The position numbers and the translations under genes were made by a program. Below are positions 63,602 through 64,000 of a stretch of 64,000 nt of DNA, piece after piece. The stretch is from Saprospiraceae bacterium (lineage in GTDB: Bacteria; Bacteroidota; Bacteroidia; Chitinophagales; Saprospiraceae), in contig JAIPBL010000008.1 in assembly GCA_021739645.1 (NCBI GenBank), forward strand, positions 43,544 to 107,543, written 5' to 3'. The stretch's first letter is position 1. Each line of letters starts with the position of its first letter. The notes below the pieces were generated by a model. That model made no database searches. It had not been told where the DNA came from and saw only the letters and a program-made list of their open reading frames with translations.

Positions 63602-63686
63602 AAGGAAAAAGTAGAAAGGAAAAAGGAAAAAGTGGGAACACCACGGACACCACATTTTTTCCTTTCCACTTTTTCCTTTTTCCTTG
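63602..63686. repeat. Short-repeat hairpin between the two tRNA genes
   Basis: Left arm of GGAAAAAG units (63602-63635) is complementary to TTTTTCC units at 63655-63686. Same class as the hairpins before glgB, der, rfbC and hscB, but here between tRNAs and with a different unit. Confidence 0.75.
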
Positions 63687-63694
63687 TAAAACAT

Positions 63695-63778
63695 TCGGGG
63701 ATGGTGGAATTGGTAGACACGCAGGTCTCAGAAGCCTGTGGCAGCAATGCCGTGAGAGTTCAAGTCTCTTTCCCCGAA
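63695..63778 (+). tRNA. tRNA-Leu (anticodon CAG)
   Basis: Acceptor TCGGGGA/TCCCCGA, D-stem GTG/CAC, anticodon stem CAGGT/GCCTG with loop CTCAGAA (CAG), long variable arm TGGCAGCAATGCCGT, T-stem GAGAG/CTCTT with loop TTCAAGT. CCA is not encoded. Confidence 0.95.
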
Positions 63779-63873
63779 CTTCTTTTTTTCTTTCTTTCGC
63801 AGTCGCAGGGTTTTGAATGGCTGCACCTTCCTTTTTGAATTTCCTTTCTTTTTTTGCTGAGTTCCTTTCACAT

Positions 63874-64000
63874 CCCGGCGTCCGCCCCGCTGTGCGCCGC
63901 TTTTGGCATCGTGAAACGACCTGCAACGCCATGCGGGAAGCCCCGGCGTCCGCCCCGCTGTGCGCCGCTTTTGGCATCGTGAAACGACCTGCAACGCCAT
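63874..64000. repeat. GC-rich tandem repeat, 68-bp period, runs off the window
   Basis: The unit begins CCCGGCGTCCGCCCC at 63874 and again at 63942; the second copy is identical as far as it can be read (59 bases). The repeat is much richer in GC than the neighbouring sequence. Copy number beyond 64000 is unknown. Confidence 0.85.

Noticed and set aside
63874..64000. CRISPR array or integron attC site at the terminal repeat
   Set aside because: The two units are adjacent with a 68-bp period and no variable spacers, and I find no GTTRRRY/RYYYAAC core pair, so it is a plain tandem repeat.

Overview
The window looks like a chromosomal piece of a Bacteroidota genome, most likely from the Saprospiraceae or a close relative. 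The evidence is: four proteins with type IX secretion (T9SS) C-terminal sorting domains; a CarboxypepD_reg/TonB-dependent receptor; Bacteroidota-type families (BT_3928, DUF1599, DUF4159, long NusB, BshB1); lipoboxes typical of the group; and repeated TAnnTTTG promoter -7 boxes. No phage, conjugative or CRISPR module is visible. Most of the window is core and cell-surface genes, but several spacers carry repeat elements.

Layout. 1-0.7 kb: the tail of a B12-dependent ribonucleotide reductase and a DUF4258/DUF2283 toxin-antitoxin-like pair. 0.7-9.2 kb: a secreted peptidylarginine-deiminase-like protein, a DUF3298 lipoprotein, miaA, a membrane acyltransferase, a PKD/T9SS protein, a queuosine-precursor transporter and an unknown protein. 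9.2-10.4 kb: a 46-residue single-helix membrane protein and a candidate structured RNA of about 310 nt. 10.4-21.9 kb: a 2045-residue dockerin/cohesin T9SS protein, an ECF sigma factor with a large membrane-anchored partner, and a choice-of-anchor-B T9SS protein. 22-30.8 kb: 3-hydroxyacyl-CoA dehydrogenase, aldose epimerase, TonB receptor, PorE-like OmpA protein, CAP lipoprotein and MsrB. 30.8-41.1 kb: photolyase, GNAT-nitrilase fusion, DUF389 and pentapeptide membrane proteins, M1 peptidase, DinB/YfiT protein, GNAT and TrxB. 41.3-50.2 kb: glgB-era-der, rfbC-rfbD, rmuC, a barrel protein and bshB1. 50.3-63.4 kb: secreted pullulanase, SCO and cytochrome c, SRPBCC, OmpA/TSP3, nusB, BT_3928, DUF1599, yidD, DUF4159, rsmE, rseP and hscB. 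63.5-64 kb: two tRNA-Leu genes and a GC-rich 68-bp tandem repeat that runs off the end.

Functional themes are surface export by T9SS (cargo plus a PorE-like component), thiol/redox and copper handling (TrxB, MsrB, BshB1, YfiT, SCO), alpha-glucan metabolism (GlgB in the cytoplasm, an exported pullulanase), and translation/ribosome maintenance (MiaA, Era, Der, RsmE, NusB, tRNAs).

The least ordinary content is in the spacers. There is a 225-bp MITE-like element with perfect 22-bp terminal inverted repeats and 8-bp direct repeats (52.5 kb), a 314-bp nested inverted-repeat element (61 kb), and a 57-bp palindrome with 9-bp direct repeats (39.5 kb). A recurring class of long hairpins is built from short tandem repeats, each spacer with a different motif, and four of them end 5-22 nt before a start codon. 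All functional calls come from reading motifs by eye; no database search was run.
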